52,374 nt of DNA from Gnetum montanum. Its lineage: Eukaryota > Streptophyta > Gnetopsida > Gnetales > Gnetaceae. The notes under the pieces were generated by a model. That model was given only the letters and a program-made list of their open reading frames with translations. It was not told where the DNA came from and did not search any database. A program made the position numbers and the translations under genes. The DNA is taken from NCBI GenBank assembly GCA_015680685.1, contig MNCI01030329.1:381549-433922 (forward strand), read 5' to 3'. The stretch's first letter is position 1. The number at the start of each line of letters is the position of its first letter. Below, one piece after another: positions 20,782 to 30,507 of this stretch.

Positions 20782-22761
20782 TTAAAATGGGGGATATCCC
20801 CCATAACTAATCAGTTGAGGATGGTAAGGATTAATAAATAGAAGATGAGGATCCTTGCATGTTGGAAGTATTGGGGCTTGGCCATACTTACCCCATCGAG
20901 GTTCACACACTTGATTATAATGAGAATAGTGGGGTAATTTGTATGATGTAGTTCCCGGATAATGAGTTGACCCACTATAATGTTTGTGACCAGAAGATGG
21001 TATGCAAGGATTGGGTTGTCGCTCTCCATGGTTGTGTTCATTGGGCTGTATTGTTGTTGGAGTGTGAGTTGGTGGCCCTGATGGAGTTACATGAGCTGTT
21101 GGGTTTGAAGATAAGGGTGCATGACAGTGTGGGACTTGTGCTGAGTTGGAGGATTCAGTGGCCTTAGAATTGTGTTGTCTCTTCTTATGATCATGTTTAA
21201 AGAAGGGATGCTTTGGATGTCATGGAGGCTTTTCACTACTGTTGGGAATAGGAGCACAAGTAACATTTGTGGGTTGTTGCTGTGGTGTAGGTACCTTAGG
21301 AATAGTTGGTGGTGATGTAGAAGGAGGGAAAGGATAAAAATGTTAAAATTTAGGAGGCATATAAGATACAAAAGATGGTGGTTGTGTTGGAGGCATGGGT
21401 TGATAGTATTATGGAGAATAGTACTGTGGTGATATAGAGTATGTTGGCCCAATTGGAGAAACAGGATGTTAAACAAGATAAGCATTTGGATCTGGATGAT
21501 ATGAAGCGTGTCTCCAGTCTAGTGGTGGTCTCCCCCACAACTAGGATTTTTGCCACTATGATCGAACATAGTATCTCTATACGAACTCTGGATGCAACGT
21601 ATTTCCCCAATGCTCATATAGATGTAACAATATTGGGCATTGGCCCTTGGGGTGATTGTACAAGCATATGTTGCATTCATACATATGATTGGTAGTTGAG
21701 CTCTTATTCTCCTTATCCCTTCTTTCTGATTGTCTAATATTTTATCCTGCTTCTTGGGTTTTGAAAACTCTATCTCCAATGATATCAATAAATTCTCCAC
21801 ACTTTTGATATGTCCATTCCAACATCTTATTGATCTTTGCCTCGGCTTCTTCTAATGTTTGTTGTATTGGCAAAGATGATGTTTCCACCTTGAGATTTGT
21901 TGATTTCTCCTTTTTATGATCATGGACCTTTGTTAAGTTGAGATTTTGGTCTCGATGTTTTTCAACACTCTCCCATCTAGCTAATTCTCCTTCTTCTTTT
22001 GCTACCCACTTCATAAGCTCTTGGACTTGATGGGTTTGTAGTTCATATAGTTGACCTTGGGCATAAATTCCTAAGGTTTCTCTTATTGCATCACGAAGGC
22101 CATCAATGATATGGTACATTATCCTTTCCTTGAAAAACCCATGGCCTGGACAATTGTTTAATCGTGCATAATATCTTTTTAAGGCCATGTCCAAGGCTTC
22201 ATGTTATGCTTGTTTCCATCCTTGGATTTGTTTCCTCAAGGCTGATACTCTTGCGTAGGTTTGATATTTTTCATTAAAAACTTCTACCATTGTTGACCAG
22301 CATCATATCAAATTTTGTTTTAATGATCTCTACCATACTTTTGCTTGGTCAACGAGTGTCATAGGAAAGAGCTTAAGTTTTTGCCACTCGTTGTCAATGT
22401 TGTTCCAAGTACAGGCATCGTAGAAGGCTAGTAAATGTTGATTTGGATCTAAGTCATAGCCTCCTAAAAATTTGGGAAAGTTGTTTAAATCGAGCATGGG
22501 TAGATGGCTCTCTTTACGATGCCTACGTGAGATTCGAACAACCTCTTGTATTTACATTAAGCTTGTAGTGGCTAGTAGGGGTTCATTGTCATCAAGTAAG
22601 TTATGCTTTCATGTGTTAGCATGACATTGCTTTCGTTCATGTTTATAAGAAACCCCTACCTTGGGTTGCATACTCTAATCTTCATCGTTATATAGTTCGT
22701 TGGTTCTCCAATGAACTTCCTCATTAGGTGTGGCATTATTATAATCTTGTAGGAGAGGCAT
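20782..22761 (-). pseudogene. gag of element C
   Basis: Reading starts at an ATG at 22759-22761 (MPLLQDYNN) and ends at a TAA at 20782-20784. The gag core shows NEPLLATTSLM, DLNNFPKFLGGYDLDP, then NIDNEWQKLKLFPMTLV, followed by an uninterrupted stretch at 21742-22194 (ALKRYYARLNNCPGHGF, then ETLGIYAQGQLYELQTHQ). The nucleocapsid motif near 21650-21690 is CNICLYNHPKGQC, a CX2CX3HX4C knuckle with all four ligands present. The tail (20785-21500) is rich in Pro, His, Gln and Tyr and leads straight to the stop with no protease. The N-terminal domain with YTHLDEY, found in A, B and G, is absent. A few TAG stops are present, but fewer than in B. It is a distinct gag lineage rather than a recent deletion of A, B or G. 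Confidence 0.78.
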
Positions 22762-22872
22762 TGTTGTGTGTGAATTTATGTGACTTTTTATAATTACTTC
22801 TTTCTAAGAGATATATCATTAAGTCCTATACAGTGACCTTGTATGATATAACTAATCTAGATCACTAGCACT

Positions 22873-22891
22873 GTCCCTTGAAATGGTGCCA
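22873..22891 (-). other. Primer-binding site of element C
   Basis: The minus strand reads TGGCACCATTTCAAGGGAC directly inside the 5' LTR. It is a diverged tRNA-Asp-type site comparable to TGGCACCGTTGTCAGGGAC in A. Confidence 0.75.
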
Positions 22892-23609
22892 ATGATGAGT
22901 GGCAAGGTACCCCTACACTCAACCATACGAATACGAGCATTTTCATGTGTGATTCGGTCAAACTCCATAGATGGACTAGTTGTGGCACCTAGATAGTTAT
23001 CCTTAGGTCGCAGTTCATTGTCTTCCCAACTAGACTAGAATTATATTTGTCATGTATGGTTTAGTTTAGAGTGAGGTGTATGATGTGTTCCTAATCTAAT
23101 GCTACTCCTGAGGGAAATGGAAAGTAATATTATCTAAGCTAAGAGAGAAAGGGTAAAAGAATCTAATCTAGCCTAAGTGCGATGAGAATTCGTTCCTTGA
23201 TTATCCGTACACATCCTGGACTTTTTGCATGACTACCACTGGGATTACCAAGCGTAGATCCTAGTTACGCTACTGGGTTACCAAGTAGTCACACTTAAAT
23301 GCTCATAATCAAGTCGTATTTATTCCATGGTTTAACATGAGATAAGGGTGAGAGAGACTAATTAGGAAAGTAGTAAATAACAATTAAATAAATAAATAAA
23401 CAAAGTGAATGCTGCAATGATGAAGTAATCTCGATCTTTATTTTTGGTCATGTGTGTGTCCAAGTACGTCACACTCGAATAAAGGATGTCGTACAATTAC
23501 ATTCACCACACTATGAGCAGACACTAGAAAAATAATCTATCTCTGGAGGGATCAAGCTACCAGAGTTTTGCTACTATCTAACTCTACTTGTCTAATAAGG
23601 GAGAGCCAC

Positions 23610-23621
23610 CTCTTATTTATA
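23610..23621 (-). promoter_or_regulatory. TATA box of the C 5' LTR
   Basis: The minus strand reads TATAAATAAGAG, with exactly 18 bp to the first array core (AATATT at 23640). It would direct transcription of element C on the minus strand. Confidence 0.72.
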
Positions 23622-23639
23622 GAACTAGCGACGGACTAC

Positions 23640-23707
23640 AATATTGTGTACATGATATCGCAAGGGATGTGATATCATGGTAGACATGATATCGCGTACA
23701 TGATATC
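23640..23707 (-). repeat. U3 palindrome array of the C 5' LTR
   Basis: Cores are AATATT at 23640 and GATATC at 23654, 23671, 23688 and 23702. Spacings are 14, 17, 17 and 14 bp. This is the most regular of the GATATC arrays and ends 11 bp inside the LTR border. Confidence 0.88.
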
Positions 23708-23718
23708 GTGTCCCATCA

Positions 23719-24365
23719 ATGAGGTTTTAGTTTTCTTGATCCATAAGCAACTACTTGATTTTGCTACATTAAAACACAACCTAATCCCTCATCGAAGGCA
23801 TCTGTATATACATCAAACTGAATAATTTTTGGAAGGCATGATTAATATAGGAGCTAATGTCAACAATTCTTTCAACTTTTGGAAACCGAAAGTACATTTC
23901 TTTGACCATTGAAACTGATTTCTCTTCCTTAGCAATGATATCAAAGGAGATGAAACTTTTGAAAAATATTTTACAAACTTGTGGTAGTAGCCTACTAAGT
24001 CCAAGAAACTTCTAACCTCTATAACATTCTCTGGCTGAGGCCAACTAATTATTGCATAAATTTTATCTAGATCAACTACTAACCCTTTGTTTGATAAAAC
24101 ATGACCATGAAACCTTATTTCAAATTGCCAAAATTCACACTTGCTCTTACTTGCATACAAATTATATATCCAAAGGTTTTGTAGGATCATTCTTAGGTCT
24201 TTCTCATGTTCCTCAACTGTGTTAGAATATATTAGAATATCATCTATGAACACTAATACAAACTGGTCCAAAAATGATTTAAACATCTGATTCATCATGT
24301 TCATAAAGGTAGTTGGAGCATTAGTTAGACCAAAAGGCATAATAGTGAATTCATAATGTTCATAC
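23719..24365 (-). pseudogene. RT C-terminal half and start of RNase H of H
   Basis: On the minus strand RYEHYEFTIMPFGLTNAPTTF begins near 24365 and continues as an open 175-residue frame to 23813. Its LVFIDDILIYS motif holds the catalytic Asp pair, followed by HGHVLSNKGL, SWPQPENVIEVRSFLDLVGYYHKF and WSKKCTFGFQKLKELL. RNase H then begins (DAFDEGLGCVLM with a TAG in place of Gln, VVAYGSRKLKPH) and is cut by element C at 23723. This is the best preserved pol segment of H. It joins in frame to 15240 once C is removed. Confidence 0.87.
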
Positions 24366-24581
24366 CTTATTCAAAAGGTTGTTAAATTTGTTTTTCCATT
24401 GTGATTTTTCCATGGCATTAGTTTCCTTTTGGTTTGTTGATAGCAATTTCTTCTTCCTAATGAATTTAGCTTCCAAAAGTTTAGCTTTATCAATAACTAC
24501 TGATAAGTTATCCAACTTGAAAAAATTAAATTTTTCTTCAGCTGAAGAAAGCAAGCCATTGATAAAGTTTCTAATTTTCAT
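24366..24581 (-). pseudogene. Gag-like fragment joined abnormally to RT of H
   Basis: The minus-strand frame 24360-24581 reads FINGLLSSAEEKFNFFKLDNLSVVIDKAKLLEAKF and is rich in Lys, Asn and Glu. The pattern (GL, then a helix, then 'VVDKA..LE') resembles the end of a chromovirus gag core rather than any part of RT. It sits where the RT fingers and first palm block (IDYRALN to GYHQI) should be. The most likely explanation is a deletion/rearrangement that brought gag sequence next to RT. This reading is uncertain because the fragment is short. Confidence 0.45.
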
Positions 24582-24582
24582 G
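24578..24582. repeat. Target-site duplication of solo LTR S1
   Basis: TCATG at 24578-24582 and TCATG at 25253-25257 are identical and flank S1 exactly. Confidence 0.92.
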
Positions 24583-25252
24583 TGATGAGAGCGGTTACTC
24601 TACCGGTTTATTCTAATTATTAGAGTAGTTACTCTAGCTATTTATTCTAATTATTAGAGCAGTTACTCTAGCAATTTATTATAATTATTAGAGTAGTTAC
24701 TCTAGTGGTTTATTCTAATTATTAGAGTGGTTACTCTAATTATTAGAGTACTTGCTCCCAAGCCTATATATACAGTGCCCAGGCGCACAATTAAAGGAAG
24801 TCTTTTAGCAGTCAAGTAGCANATTAAATTACAGAAGCATGACCACTTTGAGCATGCGTGTAATACTTGGTAACCCAGTAACAATTAGCATTTGGTAATC
24901 CCATAAGTGTTGCACTGGTTCAGGATGTGTATAGAAAGCGGGAATAGATGCTGATGTTAGGATTAGTTAGAACTTAGTTAATGAGTAGTTAAGTTAAATT
25001 AGTCACTTATTTACCTCTCTCCTTCCCTACTAGCATAGGACATAAAAACATAAAAGCTATAAAAATCATATGCCTTAAGCTTACTTAACCATGCAATTGT
25101 GACATAAAAGTAAGCTTAGGAAGACAATGATCAACCAACCCATCCTTGTTCCACAATGGCGCATAAGCACTTAGTCCTTGGAATTCAACCGAATCATGCA
25201 TGAAACACTCGTATTCTTATGGTTGAGCATAGGGGTACCTTGTTGCTCATCA
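24583..25252 (+). mobile_element. Solo LTR S1 (Athila-like) inserted in H
   Basis: This 670-bp sequence is bounded by TGATGAG...GCTCATCA and a perfect TCATG duplication, with no internal region. It is the product of LTR-LTR recombination after insertion. Its R-U5 matches the G LTR (ACTTGGTAACCCAGTAAC, CATTTGGTAATCCCA) and its end matches the family (ATAGGGGTACCTTGTTGCTCATCA-like, mutated from CACTCATCA). U3 is unusual: a 34-bp tandem array instead of GATATC palindromes. TATA-like TATATATA starts at 24765. One ambiguous base is at 24822. Confidence 0.9.
24595..24748 (+). repeat. 34-bp tandem array in U3 of S1
   Basis: TTACTCT occurs at 24595, 24629, 24663, 24697 and 24731, a constant 34-bp period. 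Each unit contains the perfect inverted repeat CTCTAAT-T-ATTAGAG or a one-base variant. The array ends 16 bp before the TATA-like TATATATA. Confidence 0.92.
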
Positions 25253-25257
25253 TCATG

Positions 25258-25966
25258 TATTCTAGAATTTTTGGTGTATACATCAACAAATTAACAAACT
25301 CACATTCACATTCAACCACATTCTTGGATCCTTGCTATAGGTGTAAGTATTCCCATATTTCTTCTTGATGAATAGAACTAGTGCTTCCTATGGTGACGCA
25401 CTATGCCTAATCAATCCCTTTTTTAATAGTTCCTTAAGTTGGGTTTTTAACTCATGCATCTCAGCTAGTGACATTTTATATGATGCCTTTGAGACTAGAG
25501 CACTCCTAGAAGAATTTCAATCCCAAACTCTACCTTTCTTTTTGGTGGCATTCCTAGTAACTCATTAATAAATACATCTTTGAATTCATCTACAACTAGA
25601 TAGTCCAATAGTGTCTTCTCCAATTGGCAATCATTATCACTATTAGCTGCATATAGTTTGACCAAAATTGTTGCTTTTGTTGTTTGCATCTCTTGTACCA
25701 TTTTTTTGCAAAAATAATGTTTCTTGAGCAATCCTAAGGCTGATATAAAATTTCTTGGTTTATTTCTCCATTGTTAATTTCTATGTAGTTCTATCCACTA
25801 TCAATTTTTTTCTTATTTTTCACTAACCAGTCCATACGCAAAACCACATCATATCATCCCAAATTCATAACAAGGAACTCCATAACATAAGGTTGATTCA
25901 TGATTTTTATTTCACAACTATGCACAAAACATTCTAAAGCTTTATGATCACTTGAAGCCATTTTTT
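25258..25966 (-). pseudogene. Protease C-terminal part and RT start of H
   Basis: On the minus strand, from about 25963, the frame reads CEIKIMNQPYVMEFLVMNLG, then a VVLRMDWL block corresponding to the second retropepsin motif (V-L-G-M-D-W-L), with the catalytic D-T/S-G part missing upstream. After a linker comes DYLVVDEFKDVFINELLGMPPKRKVEFGIEI (25495-25731), the conserved start of chromovirus RT. LVLFIKKKYG near 25360 then matches the LFVKKKDG block. Only about 100 bp separate the primer site from the protease remnant, so gag and half of the protease are deleted. Confidence 0.8.
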
Positions 25967-26070
25967 CTTAATTTAAGCATATGAAAGATAGACCAACACC
26001 ACATCAAACAATGCACAAATTCAAACCTCATAAGAGGTTTGAAGGAAAGTAAAATAAAGCCAAACCTTGT

Positions 26071-26082
26071 GCTCTAATACAA
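26071..26082 (-). other. Primer-binding site of H (initiator tRNA-Met type)
   Basis: The minus strand reads TTGTATTAGAGC just inside the 5' LTR. The standard plant site is TGGTATCAGAGC; two transition/transversion differences are seen. This primer type is usual for Tekay/Del elements. Confidence 0.75.
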
Positions 26083-26085
26083 AAA

Positions 26086-27469
26086 TGTAATACCCATTCA
26101 TATCAAGCAAGAGATAGCACCCGAAGCCCCCTAGAAAGAAAGCTAGTTGAAAGAAGAAAATGCCCAGGTGGCTTTCTTTCTACAACAATCAAAAATTAAC
26201 CTATAAAATTAAAATGAAATCAATAATACCTAGATCTAACTTTAAAATAGGTCAATCAATATTAATTTTAAGAATTAAGAGATAATTTTATAAAGAACTA
26301 GCTATAGTAAAATATCTATGCAAGATTTATCAAATTAAAAAATCAAACTTTTTCTTTATTCAACCTAAAAAGATATATCTAATTAGGATCATTTACACAT
26401 ATGTAAACCAAAGAAATGAACACAAAAGCACATAAAGTAATAATCTCAAATTTTTTCAATAACATAATAATATTTTATAAGATCAAGCAACGCACAAAAT
26501 AAGATCATCTAAATCTAACTCTTATAACCATTTTACCATTAATCATTTAACCAAGAAATTCATATTTTCAACAGCAGAGAATAAATACATCTCAACCATA
26601 AAATAACATCCTATGTTTTCCTCCACTCCATTAACTTATATAAAGATATCAAAATTAGACTTGAGAAGGTTTAGGAAAAAAAGTATAATTGGAGATTCAG
26701 ATCCAAGATTTATGCATTCAAAGGGGAAGGGTTCATCAACCAAATTCCAACCAAGATCCAAGAATCCAACAGTCTTAAAAAATTTACAATTATCCATGGG
26801 CCCAAGGATACTCTCACTTTCTATAGGGAGTACCAATCCTCATATAAGGAATCCTTGACCCCTGTTGGTAATCTTTTGCCAAAAATACCCCAAATTATTA
26901 TGGGTGTTTCTATATCATTACAAAAAAAAAAAACTCTCATCCAACTCATTTAGGTGTGAGAGCGCAAAGGATGGACAGAGAGATCCAAAAAAAGGTAATA
27001 AAGGTTTCAAAAATCTAAGCTTACAATAGCAATCTTGATATTTTCATATAAGCATTATGAAGGTGGTTAGATAAACAAGAAGAGAGAAGTTTGATAAAAG
27101 CAGCCCTTTCTGGCCATTATCAAAAATAATAGAGATGTATTATTTTACCTTATTTCTTGGATATATCTTGCTTACTAGGAGAAATTATCAAAATATTGGA
27201 CAGCTATGCTACACTTGTTTTCTTTCTCCTTGCTATCTCTTGTAGCACCCACAGTCTTCTCTCCCTTCTCCTTGCTATCTCTTGTAGCAACCATAGTCTT
27301 CTCTCCCTTCCTAGCCACACTTCCTGTTGTTGTATCCTTTTTTTTTGTTCTGTTTAGCTACTTTTACCTTGTGTGTGTTTTTTCTTCCTCTCCTCCTATC
27401 TTTGTTTGTAGTTGGAAAAAGGAATAATGGATGGTTTCTTGTAACTAACTTCTTAGGGACTATTTGTAT

Positions 27470-27508
<39 letters not shown>

Positions 27509-28407
27509 ATGAGTCATGAATTCAATTCTCTTCATGATCACTATACAAAAATCAATAAAATATGTATGTTCATAGGTTGCATGTTCAATTTTTGATATTT
27601 CAAAATTGAGATTTTGCTAGATCTCAAGTTCAATTCCTCTTGATAATTACAAAACATTGTAGCATAATATCTATCTCTTTATCATTTAGAATTTTCATAA
27701 GATGGAAAAAGTTTTCAAAATAGATTCATGATAAGGGAAGTTTAGGACACATAATCAAATAAGACACCTTGTTTTTCAAGTCATTAGCAATGTGAATTTT
27801 TCCATCATCTTATGAGCCTTGAAAGATCATCATGTGACCTTTCTACAACAATGGAGAGGGTATTTATACTCTACTATTTTAAACTAAAAATATTAATGCA
27901 TCACATTTAGATAAAATAAAATTAAAAAATAAAATATAAAGCTACAGTATTTACACACAATATCCCTGATTCATGGGTTAGGTTCCTCCAACTTGATTCA
28001 GAGGTCAAGTTTCTCAATATGAGCATTCTTTTGCATCTTAACATACCTATTTCAGCTCTTGAGGCACACCTTAGAGCATTGTCCTTTGTTTTTCTTTTGT
28101 TTCTCAGCATCTCTATTGAAATAGAATAGAAAATATTTTGTTTTCCCATATATTATTTATTATTATTATTTTAAAACATTTCCAACTTGTATTTTAAATC
28201 ATATTTCTTATGCATACAATATTTAAACATTTAATCATAATACGTATAAAAATATAGTCAAAAAATTTATTACTATTCCAATTAGCCATTTCTACCATAG
28301 TCTAAACAAAAAGCACATACAACTTGTCAATAAAACATGCACACAAATACATAGAAAGACTATTATAATTGTTAATGGTAAAACTCAAGAAAAAGTGGTT
28401 CATTACA
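26086..28407 (-). repeat. 5' LTR of chromovirus H
   Basis: This 2322-bp LTR runs from TGTAATACCC to TTCATTACA on the plus strand and is collinear with 11243-13529. It carries two changes not found in the other copy: a duplication of roughly 45 bp around 27227-27310 (two copies of a block with CTTGCTATCTCTTGTAGCA) and a long TC run at 27473-27504. Small open frames at 27157-27512 are readings through this low-complexity part. Confidence 0.9.
27473..27504. repeat. (TC)16 microsatellite in the H 5' LTR
   Basis: Sixteen TC units are present; the matching position of the 3' LTR (12594-12607) has about seven. The difference arose after insertion. Confidence 0.95.
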
Positions 28408-28412
28408 ATGAC

Positions 28413-30507
28413 CATCCATGCTAATCATCCATACAGCTTCTTAGTTTTTCTATTTTTTGTTTTTCACATTTTTGATTTTGTAGGTTTTTTATTTTACACC
28501 TTTTTAATTTTTTTTTTTTAAAACTTTCTTCCTATTTTACACCATTTTTTATTTTTACACCATTGTTAGTACATTTGAATCTTTTCAGAATATTTTACAT
28601 TTTCTTATATATTTTAGTTTGTTTTGTTTGAATGTGATTTTCAAACTTTTGCTAATAAACATGCTTTGTTCCAATAGGACATAGTGGTGCTATAGTTGTT
28701 ACTAATGGTGGTTTGTGCTTAATGTTTTGTTCGCTAATGTCTAGTTTCTATTCTTGAATTTTTGTACCAATGGCTCAATCATGGATTCTTTTTCATGGAA
28801 TAAGCAATGAGTCCATGACATCCACCCATTCACAAACTCAATGGTTTTCCTTGTTTTGGAAGTTTGAGGTCCCTTTCATTAAATAAAATTTTAATAAATT
28901 GGTGACCTTGGTAGTTTCTAGAATTGGGAAGGATTCAAAATTTTGCACATGGTATGACTTCAATGGGACTCAATACTCTTTGTACTCTTCTACTTACTTG
29001 GGTGCTCGAGTGTTTTCATGGAATTTTTACTATTCCATTTCAACCAATAAGAGGAAGTTAAATAAATTCTTTTCATGGTGTCTTTCCCATCCTAAAAAAT
29101 AGAAATATATATATATAAACAAAATAAAAATTAAAAGAAAAAATGATGGGAATTCAAAGCACACCCCTTAGACAAATAAACAGGCTACAAGCACTAGTTA
29201 TCGAACTAAAAAGACATTAAGGTCCTCTCTAACTAAGAAATTATTTCACTTATTTCTTCTCTTTTCTCCTCTCTATGGAATAGTGGTTGTTCTGTGGGTC
29301 CACTCTTGTGTCTTGAGAGAGTGGATCTGTCTTAGGGTGGTAATGCAAAGTCATTTAAAGAGGTTGGTTTTAGTCTAGACTAAGGATGGATCTTCTTAGG
29401 TCATTTTAAATACAAATTCCATAAGGGACCTCTTATGACCTCAATTTAGAATTCCATTCCACCTTCTCCATCATCCATCTATGCTAACTGTGGTTCACCT
29501 CACTATCAGTATGCATGTTCTTGATTCCATGTCTTGGTCTAATGTACTTGAATTCTATAGTAGAATATTTCGGGTGTTGGTCCTTAACTTCCATTGACCA
29601 TTAATCACCTATTGGGCCCACAAACTCCTTAGGTTGAGGTTATGCAATGGAAAAAAAGGCATGTGCTTGCTATGGGGAGGACCTACTTGCATATCTCTTG
29701 GTTGGGTTCATTAAGCACCTTACCCTTAGGCATTTTTGCGATCAAAATCTTTCATACATTCATCTTCTACATCAAACCCCATGCTCCTTTATATATTTTA
29801 TTCAATAAACATATTCTCCAATAAAATTTTCAATTTTTGAGCATTCAAAGATCCTCTTTAATGATTTTATCATATTCTTGGTTTTTCTGAAATTCCATGA
29901 ACCCCAAATTCATTGAAACATCCTTATATTTTTTGAGATATTCAAGTTTCAAATTTTGCTTATGGGCTCCATATATGGGGCCCCATTGACATAGTTGACC
30001 CATATATGAGGCACCATATATGGGGCCTTGTCAACATAAGAGAAAAATACCATAAAAAAGCATGATCCCACTTGGAAAATTTTACACTTTCTTACAAATG
30101 CCAAAGGAGTTTTTCAATTTTTCAAAGCCTAAAGCTTTCCAGAGCTCATAACTTTCTAACCATTTATCCAAATCACTTCATTCTTCAACCTTGTAGCTAT
30201 TGAAGTTAACCCTTTCATTGTGCAGGCCACAAATGTGCCATTTTTGATAAAAACATTTTTGTCATTTTTCAAACTCCCACAAAGGTTTAACTAAGAAATC
30301 AACTATTAAACACCAAATTACAAGAGTTAGACCTTCCTAACAAGCTCTGGTAACATTTACAATACAAAATTAATAAATAAATAATAAAATAATCAATCTA
30401 CCATGGTCCAACCTTAACCAAAGTGTAACTAACCAATGAGAGAAGGTATTAAAAAAGCTAAAGTTACACATTATATCAACTAATCCATGGATGTGTTATA
30501 ACTGTAG
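28413..30507 (+). other. Post-integrase non-coding spacer of element B
   Basis: No credible coding region is present. The spacer aligns in order with 47220-48560 of element G, for example the pairs AAAGACATTAAGGTCC (29208) / AAAGACATG...GAAGGTCC (47869) and GCTTATGGGCTCC (29958) / ATTTATGGGCTTC (48451). It leads to the second ORF and contains a CCATATATGG array at 29969-30023. The region just before the ORF reads ATAACTGTAG directly followed by ATG, which could serve as a splice acceptor. Confidence 0.7.
29969..30023 (+). promoter_or_regulatory. Internal U3-like palindrome block of B (CCATATATGG)
   Basis: CCATATATGG occurs at 29969-29978 and 30014-30023, and CCATATATGA at 30000-30009. Spacings are 31 (14 + 17) and 14 bp, with GGGGCC/GGCA linkers as in the U3 arrays of S2 and B. 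CATAAAAA follows at about 30050 as a weak TATA candidate. The block lies about 0.5 kb upstream of the second ORF, the same place as the internal array of element C. CCATATATGG also fits the CArG consensus bound by MADS-domain factors; whether that matters here is unknown. Confidence 0.55.

Larger units (their letters stand above)
15246..23718 (-). mobile_element. Element C: pol-less LTR element with gag and a large second ORF
   Basis: This 8.47-kb element (as assembled) is flanked by a perfect 5-bp duplication. On the minus strand it has a 5' LTR (22893-23718), a tRNA-Asp-type primer site, gag (20782-22761), a non-coding spacer with an N gap, a second ORF (16147-18865) and a 3' LTR (15246 to about 16082). 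Protease, RT, RNase H and integrase are absent: gag ends in a Pro/His/Tyr-rich tail and is followed by sequence resembling the spacer that lies after integrase in B and G. The LTR termini and primer site place it with the Athila-like elements. Mobilisation would require pol supplied by a relative. The gap at 19139-19332 could hide sequence, but the flanking spacer argues against a hidden pol. Confidence 0.85.
22893..23718 (-). repeat. 5' LTR of element C
   Basis: This 826-bp LTR runs from TGATGGGACACGATATC (minus-strand start) to CACTCATCA. It is highly similar to 15246-16082 over R-U5, including shared runs such as CTACTCCTGAGGG near 23102. It is bounded outside by the ATGAG duplication and inside by the primer site. 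Confidence 0.93.
11243..28407 (-). mobile_element. Element H: Tekay/Del-like chromovirus inserted in B, itself interrupted
   Basis: H has long direct LTRs (11243-13529 and 26086-28407), an initiator-tRNA-Met-type primer site, a protease/RT/RNase H/integrase order on the minus strand and a degenerate chromodomain before its 3' LTR. It is split by element C inside RNase H and by solo LTR S1 upstream of the central RT. Removing both leaves about 8 kb. Gag and the catalytic half of the protease are absent between primer site and protease remnant, and the RT has an abnormal joint near 24366. It was therefore defective through deletion and rearrangement as well as through stop codons. The integrase (CLTCQQVKAKHQVPA, PEWKWDEIGIDFI) and RNase H (NMRQRRWLEFLCDYDF) are characteristic of plant chromoviruses. 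Confidence 0.87.

Noticed and set aside
24595-24748. Regular 34-bp repeats suggestive of a CRISPR-like array.
   Set aside because: Units are contiguous without unique spacers and sit in a plant LTR U3.
27157-27512. Overlapping plus-strand frames rich in Ser, Leu and Phe.
   Set aside because: They lie within the H 5' LTR across a duplicated CT-rich block; the matching frame in the other LTR (12358-12540) is not conserved as protein.
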